A stretch of DNA of 64,000 nucleotides from Aquipuribacter sp051216895 (GTDB taxonomy: Bacteria; Actinomycetota; Actinomycetes; Actinomycetales; JBBAYJ01), in assembly GCF_051216895.1 (NCBI RefSeq), contig NZ_JBPKAO010000003.1, positions 62,001 through 126,000 on the forward strand. The letters run 5' to 3'. The notes beneath the pieces were generated by a model. It worked only from the letters and a program-made list of their open reading frames with translations, did not search any database and was not told the origin of the DNA. Numbering within the stretch: position 1 is the stretch's first letter; each line of letters begins with the position of its first letter. The translations under genes and the position numbers were made by a program. Below are positions 7,876-15,422 of this stretch, in pieces.

Positions 7876-8482
7876 CCTCGACCACGCCCAGGGTGCTCAG
7901 GTGCGGTGTCGCCCACTGGACGTCGATGAGGCCCGGACCTGCCGGTTCGGCGGCGAGCATCTCGGCCAGCGACAGCACCGCGGCCTTGGACGCGTCCGTC
8001 TCGCGGTGGAACTTGGACTCCGCCGCGAACAGCCCGCCCACGACCACGCCGAACAGCCCGCCGACCAGGCGGCCGTCCCGCCACGTCTCGACCGAGTGCG
8101 CGTGCCCCAGCGCGTGCAGGTCCCGGTAGACCTGGACGTAGTCCTCGTTGATCCAGGCCCCGTCGCGGGACGGGTCGGCGCAGCCGGCGACCACCTCGTC
8201 GAACGCGGTGTCGACCCGGGTCTCGAAGTCACGCCGGCGGCGCCGCAGCGACCGGGACTCGTGGGCCCGCAGCGGGTCGAGCACGCCGCGCGGGTCGGGC
8301 GAGAACCAGCCCAGGACCTCGCGGCGCCGCAGCCGGACGGACATCGCGAAGACCCCGTTGCGGTAGCCGTCCAGCAGCAGGTCCGACGACAGCGCGCCCC
8401 CGACGCAGACCAGGTCCTGGCCGTCGGGGGCGCGCTGGAGGGCTCGGGCGAACTGCTCCGGAGCCGAGGCGGGGGTGCTCAG
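7781..8482 (-). CDS. aat: Leucyl/phenylalanyl-tRNA--protein transferase (probable CTG start)
   Basis: Aat adds Leu or Phe from aminoacyl-tRNA to N-terminal Arg/Lys of proteins, making N-degrons for ClpS-ClpAP. The conserved substrate segment is KFHRETDASKAAVLSL, with LGWFSPDPRGVL upstream and LIDVQWATPHLSTLG downstream. The usual N-terminal GG(D/A)LSSDLLLDGYRNGVF is present in frame upstream of the first ATG (8344), so that ATG cannot be the start. Between it and the in-frame TGA at 8492-8494 I find no ATG, GTG or TTG. The CTG at 8482 overlaps the stop of the upstream erpA-like gene (CTGA) and has a GGTGA ribosome-binding sequence 9 nt before it. That gives 233 residues, normal for the family. 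Confidence 0.85.
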   Translation of the reverse strand: MSTPASAPEQFARALQRAPDGQDLVCVGGALSSDLLLDGYRNGVFAMSVRLRRREVLGWFSPDPRGVLDPLRAHESRSLRRRRRDFETRVDTAFDEVVAGCADPSRDGAWINEDYVQVYRDLHALGHAHSVETWRDGRLVGGLFGVVVGGLFAAESKFHRETDASKAAVLSLAEMLAAEPAGPGLIDVQWATPHLSTLGVVEVTRDHYLSQVARLVRRTPPRCFDRPHLPRPS

Positions 8483-8862
8483 TGGAACGAGTCACCGCAG
8501 GCGCAGGAGCCTCCCGCGTTCGGGTTGTCGATCTGGAAGCCCTGCTTCTCGATCGTGTCCGCGAAGTCCACGGTCGCGCCGGCGAGGTAGGGGACGCTCA
8601 TCCGGTCGACGACGAGCTCGACGCCGTCGAAGTCACGGACGGCGTCGCCGTCCATCGTCCGGTCGTCGAAGTACAGCTGGTAGATGAGCCCGGAGCAGCC
8701 ACCGGGCTGCACGGCCAGGCGCAGGCGCAGGTCGTCGCGGCCTTCCTGGGCGAGCAGGCCCTTGACCTTCTCGGCGGCGACGGTGGTGAGCGTCACCTCG
8801 TGCGCGGCCTTGATCTCGGCGGGGGCGTCCGTGGTGGCGGGCGTCGTGGTCGTGTCGGTCAT
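8479..8862 (-). CDS. erpA: Iron-sulfur cluster insertion/carrier protein, ErpA type
   Basis: A 127-residue A-type Fe-S carrier (HesB/IscA/ErpA) that receives clusters and delivers them to apo-enzymes. The three cluster Cys are visible in QPGGCSGLIY and in the C-terminal GGSCACGDSFH. An N-terminal Thr/Ala-rich extension of about 20 residues precedes the domain. The ATG at 8862 has an AGGAG site 6 nt upstream, which decides against the slightly longer frame. aat starts inside its stop codon. Probable local clients include NadA and LipA, both Fe-S enzymes encoded in this window; that link is inference. Confidence 0.9.
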   Translation of the reverse strand: MTDTTTTPATTDAPAEIKAAHEVTLTTVAAEKVKGLLAQEGRDDLRLRLAVQPGGCSGLIYQLYFDDRTMDGDAVRDFDGVELVVDRMSVPYLAGATVDFADTIEKQGFQIDNPNAGGSCACGDSFH

Positions 8863-8970
8863 GTACGGCTCCTGGATCGCCGGGGGCACTGGTCCGGAGC
8901 AGGTGGTCGACCCGCTCCCGTAGTCGTCAATGCTACGACCGTGCCAGGTGTTCCCGAGCCGGTGCCGTCC

Positions 8971-10134
8971 TCAGCGGTGCCAGGTGCCGGCCACCCGGGC
9001 CGTGCGGGCGGCCAGGCGCGCCGCGGGCGCGGCCATGGAGGCGGCGACCTGCTCCGGCGTGTCGGCGACCGCGTAGGCCGCCTCGACGCCGGCCACCGCG
9101 AGCTCGCGCCGACCGACCGCGACCTGGCCCGCGACCACCACGACAGGGACGCCGAGCGAACCGGCGACGTGGGCCACCCCGGCGATGACCTTGCCGCGCA
9201 GGCTCTGCCAGTCGAAGCTGCCCTCACCGGTCAGCACCAGGTCGGCCCCGCCGAGCCGGTCGGCCAGCCCCACCGCCGACGCCACCGCCTCCGCCCCCGA
9301 GCGGCGGGTCGCGCCGAGGGCCAGCAGGGCGAACCCCAGCCCGCCCGCGGCGCCGGCCCCGGGCAGGGCGACGAGGCGACCGGGGTCCGGGGCGCCGGCC
9401 GCCCCGGCCGCGGCCAGCACCGCCGTCGCCCAGGCGGTCATCACGGCCTCCAGCGCGGGCAGCTGCTCCGCGGTGACGCCCTTCTGCCGGCCGAAGCCGT
9501 GGACCGCGCCGTGCCGGCCCAGCAGCGGGACGTCGACGTCGGAGGCCACGACCAGCTCGACCCCGGCCAGCCGCTCCCGGGCGGCGGGCAGACCGGTCAG
9601 CGCGTCCGGCGCCAGCCCGGCCAGTCCCCGCGGGCCCCGGTCCAGCCGCGTCGCTCCGGCCCGGACCCCGAGTGCGGCCAGCAGCCCCGCTCCCCCGTCG
9701 ACCGTGGCCGAGCCACCCAGCCCGACCACGACCCGCTCGGCGCCCTCCTCCAGCGCGGCCAGCAGCAGCTGGCCGACCCCGAGGCTCGACGCCACCGCGG
9801 GGTCGCGGGCCTCGGGTGCCACCAGGTGCGAGCCGCAGGCCTGCGCGCTCTCCAGGTAGGCGGACCTCAGCCCGGACGGGTCGTCGGCGGCCTCCACCAC
9901 GAGCACGGTGGCCGGGACGGGCTCCCCGGTCGGTCCGCTGACGGTCGAGGTGAGCAGCCGCCCCGGCAGGGTCCCGGTCAGGGCGTCGACGAACCCGGGG
10001 CCGCCGTCGGACAGCGGGACGGTCACCACGTCGTCGCCCGGCGCCCGGGTCCACCACCCCTCGGCCATGGCGGCCGCGGCCTGCCGCGCGGTCAGCGTTC
10101 CGGTGAAGCAGTCGGGGGCCATGACGACGCGCAT
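8971..10134 (-). CDS. Glycerate kinase (GarK/GlxK family)
   Basis: This enzyme phosphorylates D-glycerate with ATP (type II glycerate kinases usually give 2-phosphoglycerate). The 387-residue length fits. Family landmarks are the N-terminal MAPDCFTGTLTARQAAAAMAEG, LSDGGPGFVDAL, GLGGSATVDGGAGLLAALG and the C-terminal VLTGEGSFDWQSLRGK. It is divergent from nadA with 70 bp between the start codons. CAGACT ends 6 nt before the ATG, predicting a leaderless message. A sugar or glycerate kinase near ErpA and the oxidase operon is a common actinobacterial arrangement, but no functional link is evident. Confidence 0.88.
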   Translation of the reverse strand: MRVVMAPDCFTGTLTARQAAAAMAEGWWTRAPGDDVVTVPLSDGGPGFVDALTGTLPGRLLTSTVSGPTGEPVPATVLVVEAADDPSGLRSAYLESAQACGSHLVAPEARDPAVASSLGVGQLLLAALEEGAERVVVGLGGSATVDGGAGLLAALGVRAGATRLDRGPRGLAGLAPDALTGLPAARERLAGVELVVASDVDVPLLGRHGAVHGFGRQKGVTAEQLPALEAVMTAWATAVLAAAGAAGAPDPGRLVALPGAGAAGGLGFALLALGATRRSGAEAVASAVGLADRLGGADLVLTGEGSFDWQSLRGKVIAGVAHVAGSLGVPVVVVAGQVAVGRRELAVAGVEAAYAVADTPEQVAASMAAPAARLAARTARVAGTWHR

Positions 10135-10140
10135 GCCCGC

Positions 10141-10146
10141 AGTCTG
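10141..10146 (-). promoter_or_regulatory. -10 hexamer of a leaderless glycerate kinase promoter
   Basis: CAGACT on the minus strand is followed by 6 nt and then the ATG at 10134. Confidence 0.45.
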
Positions 10147-10204
10147 CCGGGGCGCCGCGTGCACCGGCGACACGTCCGCGCCCCAGGTGTGATGGACTCC
10201 TCGG

Positions 10205-11413
10205 ATGAGTGCACCGGTCGGTCTCCCGGCCCCCGTGGTCCCCCCGGCCCTGCTGCTGCTCGGCCGCAGCGAGGACATGAGCAGCGAGCGGGGCGTGGAG
10301 TGCCCGGGCGACCTGCCGCGCCCGTCGGACCCCGACCTGCTGGCCCGCGCGCAGCGGGCCCGCGAGCGGCTGGGCTCCCGCGCGTTCGTCCTGGGCCACC
10401 ACTACCAGCGCGACGAGGTCATCCAGCTGGCGGACGTCACCGGGGACAGCTTCAAGCTGGCGCGTGACGCGGCGGGCCGGCCCGAGGCGGAGTTCATCGT
10501 CTTCTGCGGCGTGCACTTCATGGCCGAGAGCGCCGACATCCTCACCTCGCCCGACCAGCAGGTCGTGCTGCCCGACCTGGCCGCCGGCTGCTCGATGGCC
10601 GACATGGCGGCCATCGGGCAGGTCGAAGACGCCTGGCAGGTCCTCGCCGACGCGGGCCTCGCCGAGACCACCGTCCCCGTGACGTACATGAACTCCTCCG
10701 CCGCCATCAAGGCCTTCACCGGTCGCCACGGCGGGACGGTCTGCACGTCCAGCAACGCGGAGCAGGCCCTGCGGTGGGCGTTCGAGCAGACCGGTGGGCT
10801 CGACGCCGGCGGACGCGTGCTGTTCCTGCCCGACCAGCACCTGGGCCGCAACACCGCGGTCCTGCAGCTGGGGCTGTCGCTGGACGACTGCGTGGTGTTC
10901 GACCCGTGGAAGCCCGGCGGCGGCGTCGACCCGGACCGGCTGGCGACGGCCCGGGTGGTCCTGTGGCGCGGCCACTGCTCCGTCCACGGCCGCTTCAGCG
11001 CCGAGTCCGTGGACGGCTACCGGGCCCGCATCCCCGGCGTCAACGTGATCGTGCACCCGGAGTGCCGGCACGAGGTCGTCACCCGGGCCGACGTGGTCGG
11101 CTCGACCGAGCTCATCGTCAGGACCCTGGAGGCGGCCGAGCCGGGGTCGGAGTGGGTGATCGGCACCGAGCTGAACCTGGTCAAGCGGCTGGCGGCCGCG
11201 CACCCGGACAAGCGGGTCCACTTCCTGGACCGGGACGTCTGCTACTGCTCGACGATGAACCGGATCGACCTGCCGCACCTGGTGTGGGCGCTGGAGTCGC
11301 TGGCCGACGGCCGCGTCGTCAACCGGATCCGGGTGGACGACGAGACCGCCCACTGGGCCCGGGTCGCGCTCGACCGGATGCTGGCCCTGCCGGGCCCCAC
11401 CGCCCGGGACTGA
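10205..11413 (+). CDS. nadA: Quinolinate synthase
   Basis: NadA condenses iminoaspartate with dihydroxyacetone phosphate to quinolinate for NAD synthesis, using a [4Fe-4S] cluster. Substrate motifs are LGHHYQRDEVIQLAD and the YMNSSAAIKAF segment. Cluster Cys candidates are in FCGVHFMAE, RGHCSVHGRF and RDVCYCSTM. The 402-residue length includes an actinobacterial N-terminal extension. A TGGACT hexamer lies 6 nt before the ATG, so this gene may also be leaderless. nadB and nadC are not adjacent. The gene is convergent with the M20 peptidase, with a 20-bp palindromic hairpin between them. Confidence 0.95.
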   Translation: MSAPVGLPAPVVPPALLLLGRSEDMSSERGVECPGDLPRPSDPDLLARAQRARERLGSRAFVLGHHYQRDEVIQLADVTGDSFKLARDAAGRPEAEFIVFCGVHFMAESADILTSPDQQVVLPDLAAGCSMADMAAIGQVEDAWQVLADAGLAETTVPVTYMNSSAAIKAFTGRHGGTVCTSSNAEQALRWAFEQTGGLDAGGRVLFLPDQHLGRNTAVLQLGLSLDDCVVFDPWKPGGGVDPDRLATARVVLWRGHCSVHGRFSAESVDGYRARIPGVNVIVHPECRHEVVTRADVVGSTELIVRTLEAAEPGSEWVIGTELNLVKRLAAAHPDKRVHFLDRDVCYCSTMNRIDLPHLVWALESLADGRVVNRIRVDDETAHWARVALDRMLALPGPTARD

Positions 11414-11417
11414 CCCC

Positions 11418-11437
11418 GCCCGCAGGGCCCTGCGGGC
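11418..11437. terminator. Candidate bidirectional terminator hairpin (nadA / M20 peptidase)
   Basis: A perfect 20-bp palindrome with arms GCCCGCAGGG and CCCTGCGGGC lies in the 39-bp convergent spacer. No U-tract follows, as is usual at this G+C content. Confidence 0.5.
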
Positions 11438-11452
11438 CGCCCGGCCCAGCCG

Positions 11453-12931
11453 TCAGGCCGGCGGCGTCAGGGCCTCGAGCAGCAGGGCCTCGGCGACGCA
11501 CGCGTGGGTGAACTCGCCCAGGTGCAGCGACTCGTCGATGCCGTGGGCCCGGGAGTCGGGGTCCTCCACCCCGGTCACCAGAACGGTGGCCCCGGGCATC
11601 ACCCGGTCCAGGTCGGCGATGAACGGGATCGAGCCGCCCACGCCGATGTCGACGGCGTCCCGGCCCCACGCGGTGGCCAGCGCCCAGCGCGCGGCCGCGT
11701 ACGCCGGGGAGGAGGTGTCGGCCGCGAAGCCGTGGCCGCCCTCCTCGGCGGTCACCGTCACCCGCGCGCCCCCGGCCGGCTGCGCCAGGACGTGGGCCCG
11801 GAACGCCTCGTAGGCGGTGTCGGGGTCGGCCCCCGGGGGGATCCGCACCGACACCCGGGCCCGGGCCGTCGGCTGCAGCGTGTTGGACGCGTGGGCGACG
11901 TCAGGGCCGTCGATGCCGATGACCGTCACCGCCGGACCCGCCCAGACCCGGGCCGCGACCGTCCCGGGGCCCACCAGGTCGACCCCCGCCAGCACCCCGG
12001 CCTCGTCCCGGTACTGCTCCTGCGGCCAGTCCTGCTGCGCCGCGGCGGCGACCCGGGCGTGCTCGGGCAGCTCGTCCAGCCCCGCCACCGCGACCGCCCC
12101 GTCCTCGGTGTGCAGCGACGCCAGCAGCCTCACCAGCACCACCAGCGGGTCCGGGGCCGCACCGCCGTACATGCCGGAGTGCAGCGTGTGGTCGAGGGTG
12201 GCCACGTCGACGACGGCCTGGACCATGCCCCGGAGCGTCGTGGTGAGGGCGGGGGTGCCGACGGCCGCGTTGGTGGAGTCGGCCACGACGAGGACGTCGG
12301 CGCGCAGCCGCTCGCCGTGCTCGGCCAGGAACGCCTGGAACGACGGGGAGCCGATCTCCTCCTCCCCCTCGACGAACACCGTGATGCCGACGCCGCTGCC
12401 GGGGTCGTGGGCGGCCAGGTGGGCCCGGACCGCGGCGAGGTGGGCGCAGACGCCGGCCTTGTCGTCGGCGGCCCCGCGGCCGTAGAGCCGACCGTCGCGC
12501 TCGGTCGCCTCGAACGGGTCGGACGTCCACAGGGCCAGGTCACCGGGGGGCTGCACGTCGTGGTGGGCGTACAGCAGCACCGTGGGCGCGCCCACCGGGG
12601 CCGGGCGACGCGCGACGACGGCGGGGGCGCCCGGGGTGCCGTCGGGGCGCGGTGAGCGCAGCACCTCGACCTCGGGCATGCCCGCGGAGCGGAACAGCTC
12701 GGCCACGGCCTGGGCGGACGTCTCGACCGTCTGCTGGTCGAACGCCGCGGCCCCGACGCTGGGGATCGCGACCAGGCGCCGCAGGGTCTGCAGCACCTGG
12801 GGCAGGTCCTGCTCCACCTGGGCCCGGGTCGCGGCGACCACCGCCTCGGACGGTCGGGGCGGCGCGGGGGTGCCGGCCTGCTCGCTCGTCGCGGCGGTGC
12901 CGGCCTGCTCGGGGGTGCGGTCCTCGTCCAT
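11453..12931 (-). CDS. M20-family metallopeptidase (dipeptidase)
   Basis: A 492-residue zinc peptidase of the M20/ArgE/DapE group, likely a cytoplasmic dipeptidase. Metal ligands are seen in LLYAHHDVQPPGD (His plus catalytic Asp), GRGAADDKAGV (bridging Asp), FVEGEEEIGSP (catalytic Glu and ligand Glu), VVADSTN (Asp) and, near the C-terminus, the His in DSRAHGIDESLHLGEF. A lid/dimerisation domain separates the two halves. The N-terminal 25 residues are Ala/Pro-rich and probably disordered. The ATG at 12931 is preceded by TAGCGT with a 7-nt spacer. The gene is divergent from the DUF3043 gene with only 35 bp between start codons. Confidence 0.9.
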   Translation of the reverse strand: MDEDRTPEQAGTAATSEQAGTPAPPRPSEAVVAATRAQVEQDLPQVLQTLRRLVAIPSVGAAAFDQQTVETSAQAVAELFRSAGMPEVEVLRSPRPDGTPGAPAVVARRPAPVGAPTVLLYAHHDVQPPGDLALWTSDPFEATERDGRLYGRGAADDKAGVCAHLAAVRAHLAAHDPGSGVGITVFVEGEEEIGSPSFQAFLAEHGERLRADVLVVADSTNAAVGTPALTTTLRGMVQAVVDVATLDHTLHSGMYGGAAPDPLVVLVRLLASLHTEDGAVAVAGLDELPEHARVAAAAQQDWPQEQYRDEAGVLAGVDLVGPGTVAARVWAGPAVTVIGIDGPDVAHASNTLQPTARARVSVRIPPGADPDTAYEAFRAHVLAQPAGGARVTVTAEEGGHGFAADTSSPAYAAARWALATAWGRDAVDIGVGGSIPFIADLDRVMPGATVLVTGVEDPDSRAHGIDESLHLGEFTHACVAEALLLEALTPPA

Positions 12932-12938
12932 GCCGCGG

Positions 12939-12960
12939 ACGCTACCGCCGCGGTTACCCT
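12939..12960. promoter_or_regulatory. Back-to-back leaderless -10 elements (M20 peptidase and DUF3043)
   Basis: TAGCGT at 12944-12939 (minus) is followed by 7 nt and the M20 ATG. TACCCT at 12955-12960 (plus) is followed by 6 nt and the DUF3043 ATG. Only 10 bp separate the two hexamers. Confidence 0.55.
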
Positions 12961-12966
12961 GTCCTC

Positions 12967-13554
12967 ATGTTCGGACGAGGCGCGCGCAGCAGCACCACCA
13001 CCGAGACCCCCCTCGTCGTCGAGGAGCAGGGCCCGGGCAAGGGCCGACCCACGCCCAAGCGCTCCGCCGCGCAGGCCGCGAACCGCCAGCCCCTGGTACC
13101 GGGGGACCGCAAGGCCGCCGGGCGCAAGGCCCGGGACGAGCGCCGCGCGAACCAGGCCAAGGTCGTCCAGGCCTACGAGACCGAGGACCAGCGCTACCTG
13201 CCGGCCCGTGACCAGGGCGAGGTGCGTCGCTACGTGCGCGACCTGGTCGACCGGCGCCGCAACGTCGGCCAGTACTTCCTCCCCGTCGCGTTCGGGGTGC
13301 TGTTCCTGGCCGTGGTGCCCAACTCGACGGCCGTCCTGGTGTCCGCGGTCGGCATGTACACGATGCTCGGCATCCTGGTCCTGGACTGCATCCTGCTCGC
13401 GCGCACCGTCAAGGGCGCCGTGGCCGAGCGGTTCGGGGCCGACGCGGCGGAGGAGAAGGGTCTGCGCTGGTACGCGATCAGCCGGGCGACCCAGATGCGG
13501 CGGATGCGTCGGCCCAACGTGAAGGTCAAGCACGGCGAGGCCCCGCGCCCCTGA
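12967..13554 (+). CDS. DUF3043 domain-containing membrane protein
   Basis: A 195-residue actinobacterial protein of unknown function. The first 85 residues are rich in Lys, Arg and Glu and contain the family's typical PTPKRSAAQAANRQPLVPGDRK segment start and KARDERRANQ. Two transmembrane helices follow (about residues 103-121 and 127-147), then a basic C-terminal tail ending in RRPNVKVKHGE. The topology suggests long cytoplasmic ends on a helical hairpin. The start is fixed by a TACCCT-N6-ATG leaderless arrangement. Function is not known; the family assignment is by recognition of its conserved termini. Confidence 0.85.
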   Translation: MFGRGARSSTTTETPLVVEEQGPGKGRPTPKRSAAQAANRQPLVPGDRKAAGRKARDERRANQAKVVQAYETEDQRYLPARDQGEVRRYVRDLVDRRRNVGQYFLPVAFGVLFLAVVPNSTAVLVSAVGMYTMLGILVLDCILLARTVKGAVAERFGADAAEEKGLRWYAISRATQMRRMRRPNVKVKHGEAPRP

Positions 13555-13555
13555 T

Positions 13556-13575
13556 CCGACGGCGATTCGCGTCGG
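13556..13575 (+). terminator. Candidate terminator hairpin after the DUF3043 gene
   Basis: CCGACG (13556-13561) pairs with CGTCGG (13570-13575) around an 8-nt loop just past the stop codon. It is a weak stem without a U-tract. Confidence 0.3.
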
Positions 13576-13602
13576 CCCCGTCCGGCGGTGTCTGATTGAG
13601 GG

Positions 13603-14616
13603 ATGGACTACCGACACCTAGGACGCAGCGGTCTCGTCATCAGCGAGATCATCTACGGCAACTGGCTCACCCACGGCTCGCAGGTCGAGAACGACGCGGC
13701 GACGGCGTGCGTGCACGCGGCGCTCGACGTCGGCATCACGACGTTCGACACCGCGGACGTGTACGCGAACACGGCGGCGGAGACCGTCCTCGGCGAGGCC
13801 CTCAAGGGGCAGCGTCGTGAGAGCCTGGAGATCCTGACCAAGGTCTACTGGCCGACCGGGCCCAAGGGGCACAACGACACCGGGCTGGGCCGCAAGCACA
13901 TCATGGAGGCCATCGACGGCTCCCTGCAGCGGCTGCAGACCGACTACGTGGACCTCTACCAGGCCCACCGCTACGACGTGACGACCCCGCTCGAGGAGAC
14001 GATGAGCGCGTTCGCGGACGTCGTGCACTCGGGCAAGGCGCACTACATCGGCGTCAGCGAGTGGACCGCCGACCAGATCCGAGCCGGTGCCGCCCTGGCC
14101 CGCGAGCTCAAGATCCCGTTCGTCTCCAGCCAGCCGCAGTACTCGATGCTGTGGCGCGTCATCGAGGAGGAGGTCGTGCCGGCCTCCGCCGAGCTGGGCC
14201 TGGGCCAGATCGTCTGGTCCCCCATCGCCCAGGGCGTCCTGACCGGCAAGTACCAGCCGGGCCAGCCGTTGCCCGAGGGCTCGCGCGCCACCGACGACAA
14301 GGGCGGCGCCAACATGATCGCCCGGTGGATGCGTGACGACGTGCTGGAGCGCGTCCAGGGCCTCAAGCCCGTCGCGGACGAGCTCGACCTGTCCATGGCG
14401 CAGCTCGCCGTGGCGTGGGTGCTGCAGAACGACAACGTGTCCGGCGCCATCATCGGCGCCTCGCGCCCGGAGCAGGTCACGGAGAACGTCAAGGCCGCGG
14501 GGGTCCGCATCCCGGCCGAGGCCATGGCCCGCATCGACGAGGTCCTCGGCGACGTCGTCGAGCGCGACCCGTCGCGCACCAAGCAGGACATGCCCCGCAA
14601 GCGCGTCGTGGCCTGA
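13603..14616 (+). CDS. Aldo/keto reductase (YghZ / Kv-beta-like)
   Basis: A 337-residue NADPH-dependent TIM-barrel oxidoreductase. The catalytic tetrad can be placed: Asp in FDTADVY and Tyr in the same motif, Lys in LEILTKVYW, and His in LYQAHRYD. NADPH-binding segments are in VWSPIAQGVLTGKY and the C-terminal IIGASRPEQVTENVKA. The N-terminal MDYRHLGRSGLVIS is typical. The physiological substrate is unknown; relatives reduce methylglyoxal and other aldehydes. A strong hairpin follows the gene. Confidence 0.9.
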   Translation: MDYRHLGRSGLVISEIIYGNWLTHGSQVENDAATACVHAALDVGITTFDTADVYANTAAETVLGEALKGQRRESLEILTKVYWPTGPKGHNDTGLGRKHIMEAIDGSLQRLQTDYVDLYQAHRYDVTTPLEETMSAFADVVHSGKAHYIGVSEWTADQIRAGAALARELKIPFVSSQPQYSMLWRVIEEEVVPASAELGLGQIVWSPIAQGVLTGKYQPGQPLPEGSRATDDKGGANMIARWMRDDVLERVQGLKPVADELDLSMAQLAVAWVLQNDNVSGAIIGASRPEQVTENVKAAGVRIPAEAMARIDEVLGDVVERDPSRTKQDMPRKRVVA

Positions 14617-14638
14617 CCCAGGTCGACCCGCAGGACGG

Positions 14639-14667
14639 GAGCCCGTGCCGGGACCCGGCACGGGCTC
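14639..14667. terminator. Strong terminator hairpin after the aldo/keto reductase gene
   Basis: Arms GAGCCCGTGCCGGG (14639-14652) and CCCGGCACGGGCTC (14654-14667) are perfect 14-bp complements around one central base, so the real loop is 3-5 nt. It lies in the convergent spacer and can serve both sides. Confidence 0.7.
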
Positions 14668-14699
14668 TCGTGCGTCCGGCGGCGGGTCCCGCCGGTGGC

Positions 14700-14930
14700 T
14701 CAGGCCTCCGGCGGGTGCAGGCTCATCGGGCCGTAGACCAGCTCGCCGTCGCGCAGCAGGGAGACCGCGTCGACGCCGCCGTCCAGGAGCTCGCGCCAGG
14801 CCTCGCCCACCCACGACTCGGCGTCGGCCTGCGACGGGAACGACCCCCGCGGCAACGTCTCACCGGGCACGACGGTGCCGGTCGAGTCCTCGTAGCGCCA
14901 CGTCCACGTCTCGCTCCAGCTCTGGCTCAC
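14700..14930 (-). CDS. Hypothetical protein, small actinobacterial family
   Basis: A 76-residue acidic protein of unknown function. Conserved-looking features are the Trp-rich start SQSWSETWTWRYED, a central PSQADAESWVGEAWREL and the end SLLRDGELVYGPMSL. The organisation suggests a small compact alpha/beta domain with no signal peptide or membrane segment. I place the start at the GTG at 14930 because TACCGT ends 7 nt before it, as in the other leaderless genes here; a GTG three codons upstream is possible. Convergent with the aldo/keto reductase gene. Codon use is fully typical of the genome, which supports a real gene. Confidence 0.7.
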   Translation of the reverse strand: MSQSWSETWTWRYEDSTGTVVPGETLPRGSFPSQADAESWVGEAWRELLDGGVDAVSLLRDGELVYGPMSLHPPEA

Positions 14931-15008
14931 GGCCCCCACGGTAGGGCCCCGGACGCAGCGAGGGCCGGTCAGGGTCTCCCCTGATGCCCTCGTGCGGAGC
15001 TGGCTGGA

Positions 15009-15194
15009 TCAGCCGTCGGTCGGCTCCATGGTGGCCATGTCGTCCATCGTGGCGTCGTCCATGGGCTCCATGGTGTCCTCGACCGCCGGGTCGTCGACCG
15101 CGGGGTCGGTGTCGGCGCTGTCGTCGGCGCAACCGGCGAGCAGGGTGGCGCTGGCGAGCACGGCGATCGCCGCACCGGAGATGGTCCTGCGCAT
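15009..15194 (-). CDS. Small Met/Asp-rich secreted lipoprotein
   Basis: A 61-residue protein with a complete lipoprotein signal: basic MRRTIS, a hydrophobic core, and lipobox LLAGC near residue 22. The mature part is only about 40 residues and is almost wholly Asp, Glu, Met, Thr and Ala, with repeated ME-P, MDD and M-P spacing in its second half. It has no recognisable domain. Acidic, Met-rich tails can bind metal ions such as copper, but that is speculation. The 5' leader holds a 7-bp hairpin, so unlike many neighbours this message is not leaderless. It is unlinked to any neighbour in an operon. Confidence 0.75.
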   Translation of the reverse strand: MRRTISGAAIAVLASATLLAGCADDSADTDPAVDDPAVEDTMEPMDDATMDDMATMEPTDG

Positions 15195-15233
15195 GGTTCC
15201 TCCCGAATGTCTGTGGGCCCGGTTGTCCCGGGA

Positions 15234-15269
15234 CGCCGTCGTGTGACGGCGATACCGACACTATTAGTG
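15234..15269. promoter_or_regulatory. Leader hairpin and palindrome upstream of the small lipoprotein
   Basis: CGCCGTC-GTGT-GACGGCG (15234-15251) is a perfect 7-bp stem with a 4-nt loop in the lipoprotein leader. Farther upstream, CACTATTAGTG (15259-15269) is an 11-nt palindrome in an unusually AT-rich patch that overlaps a probable -10. TTGACG, read on the minus strand at 15292-15287, could be the -35. Confidence 0.4.
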
Positions 15270-15410
15270 ACGAAACGGGCCTCGCACGTCAACACGGTGT
15301 GACAAAGTCGACGTTTCAGCGGCGGCTGTCGTGGTTCGGGCCGCGGGGCTGGCCGCCCCGCTGCGGCACCCCCGGCCCGGGGGTGCGACGACACCGGCGG
15401 CCGGGACCGG

Positions 15411-15416
15411 CAGACT
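15411..15416 (+). promoter_or_regulatory. -10 hexamer of a leaderless promoter for the CobT-like gene
   Basis: CAGACT is followed by 6 nt and the GTG start at 15423. Confidence 0.45.
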
Positions 15417-15422
15417 CCTGGG

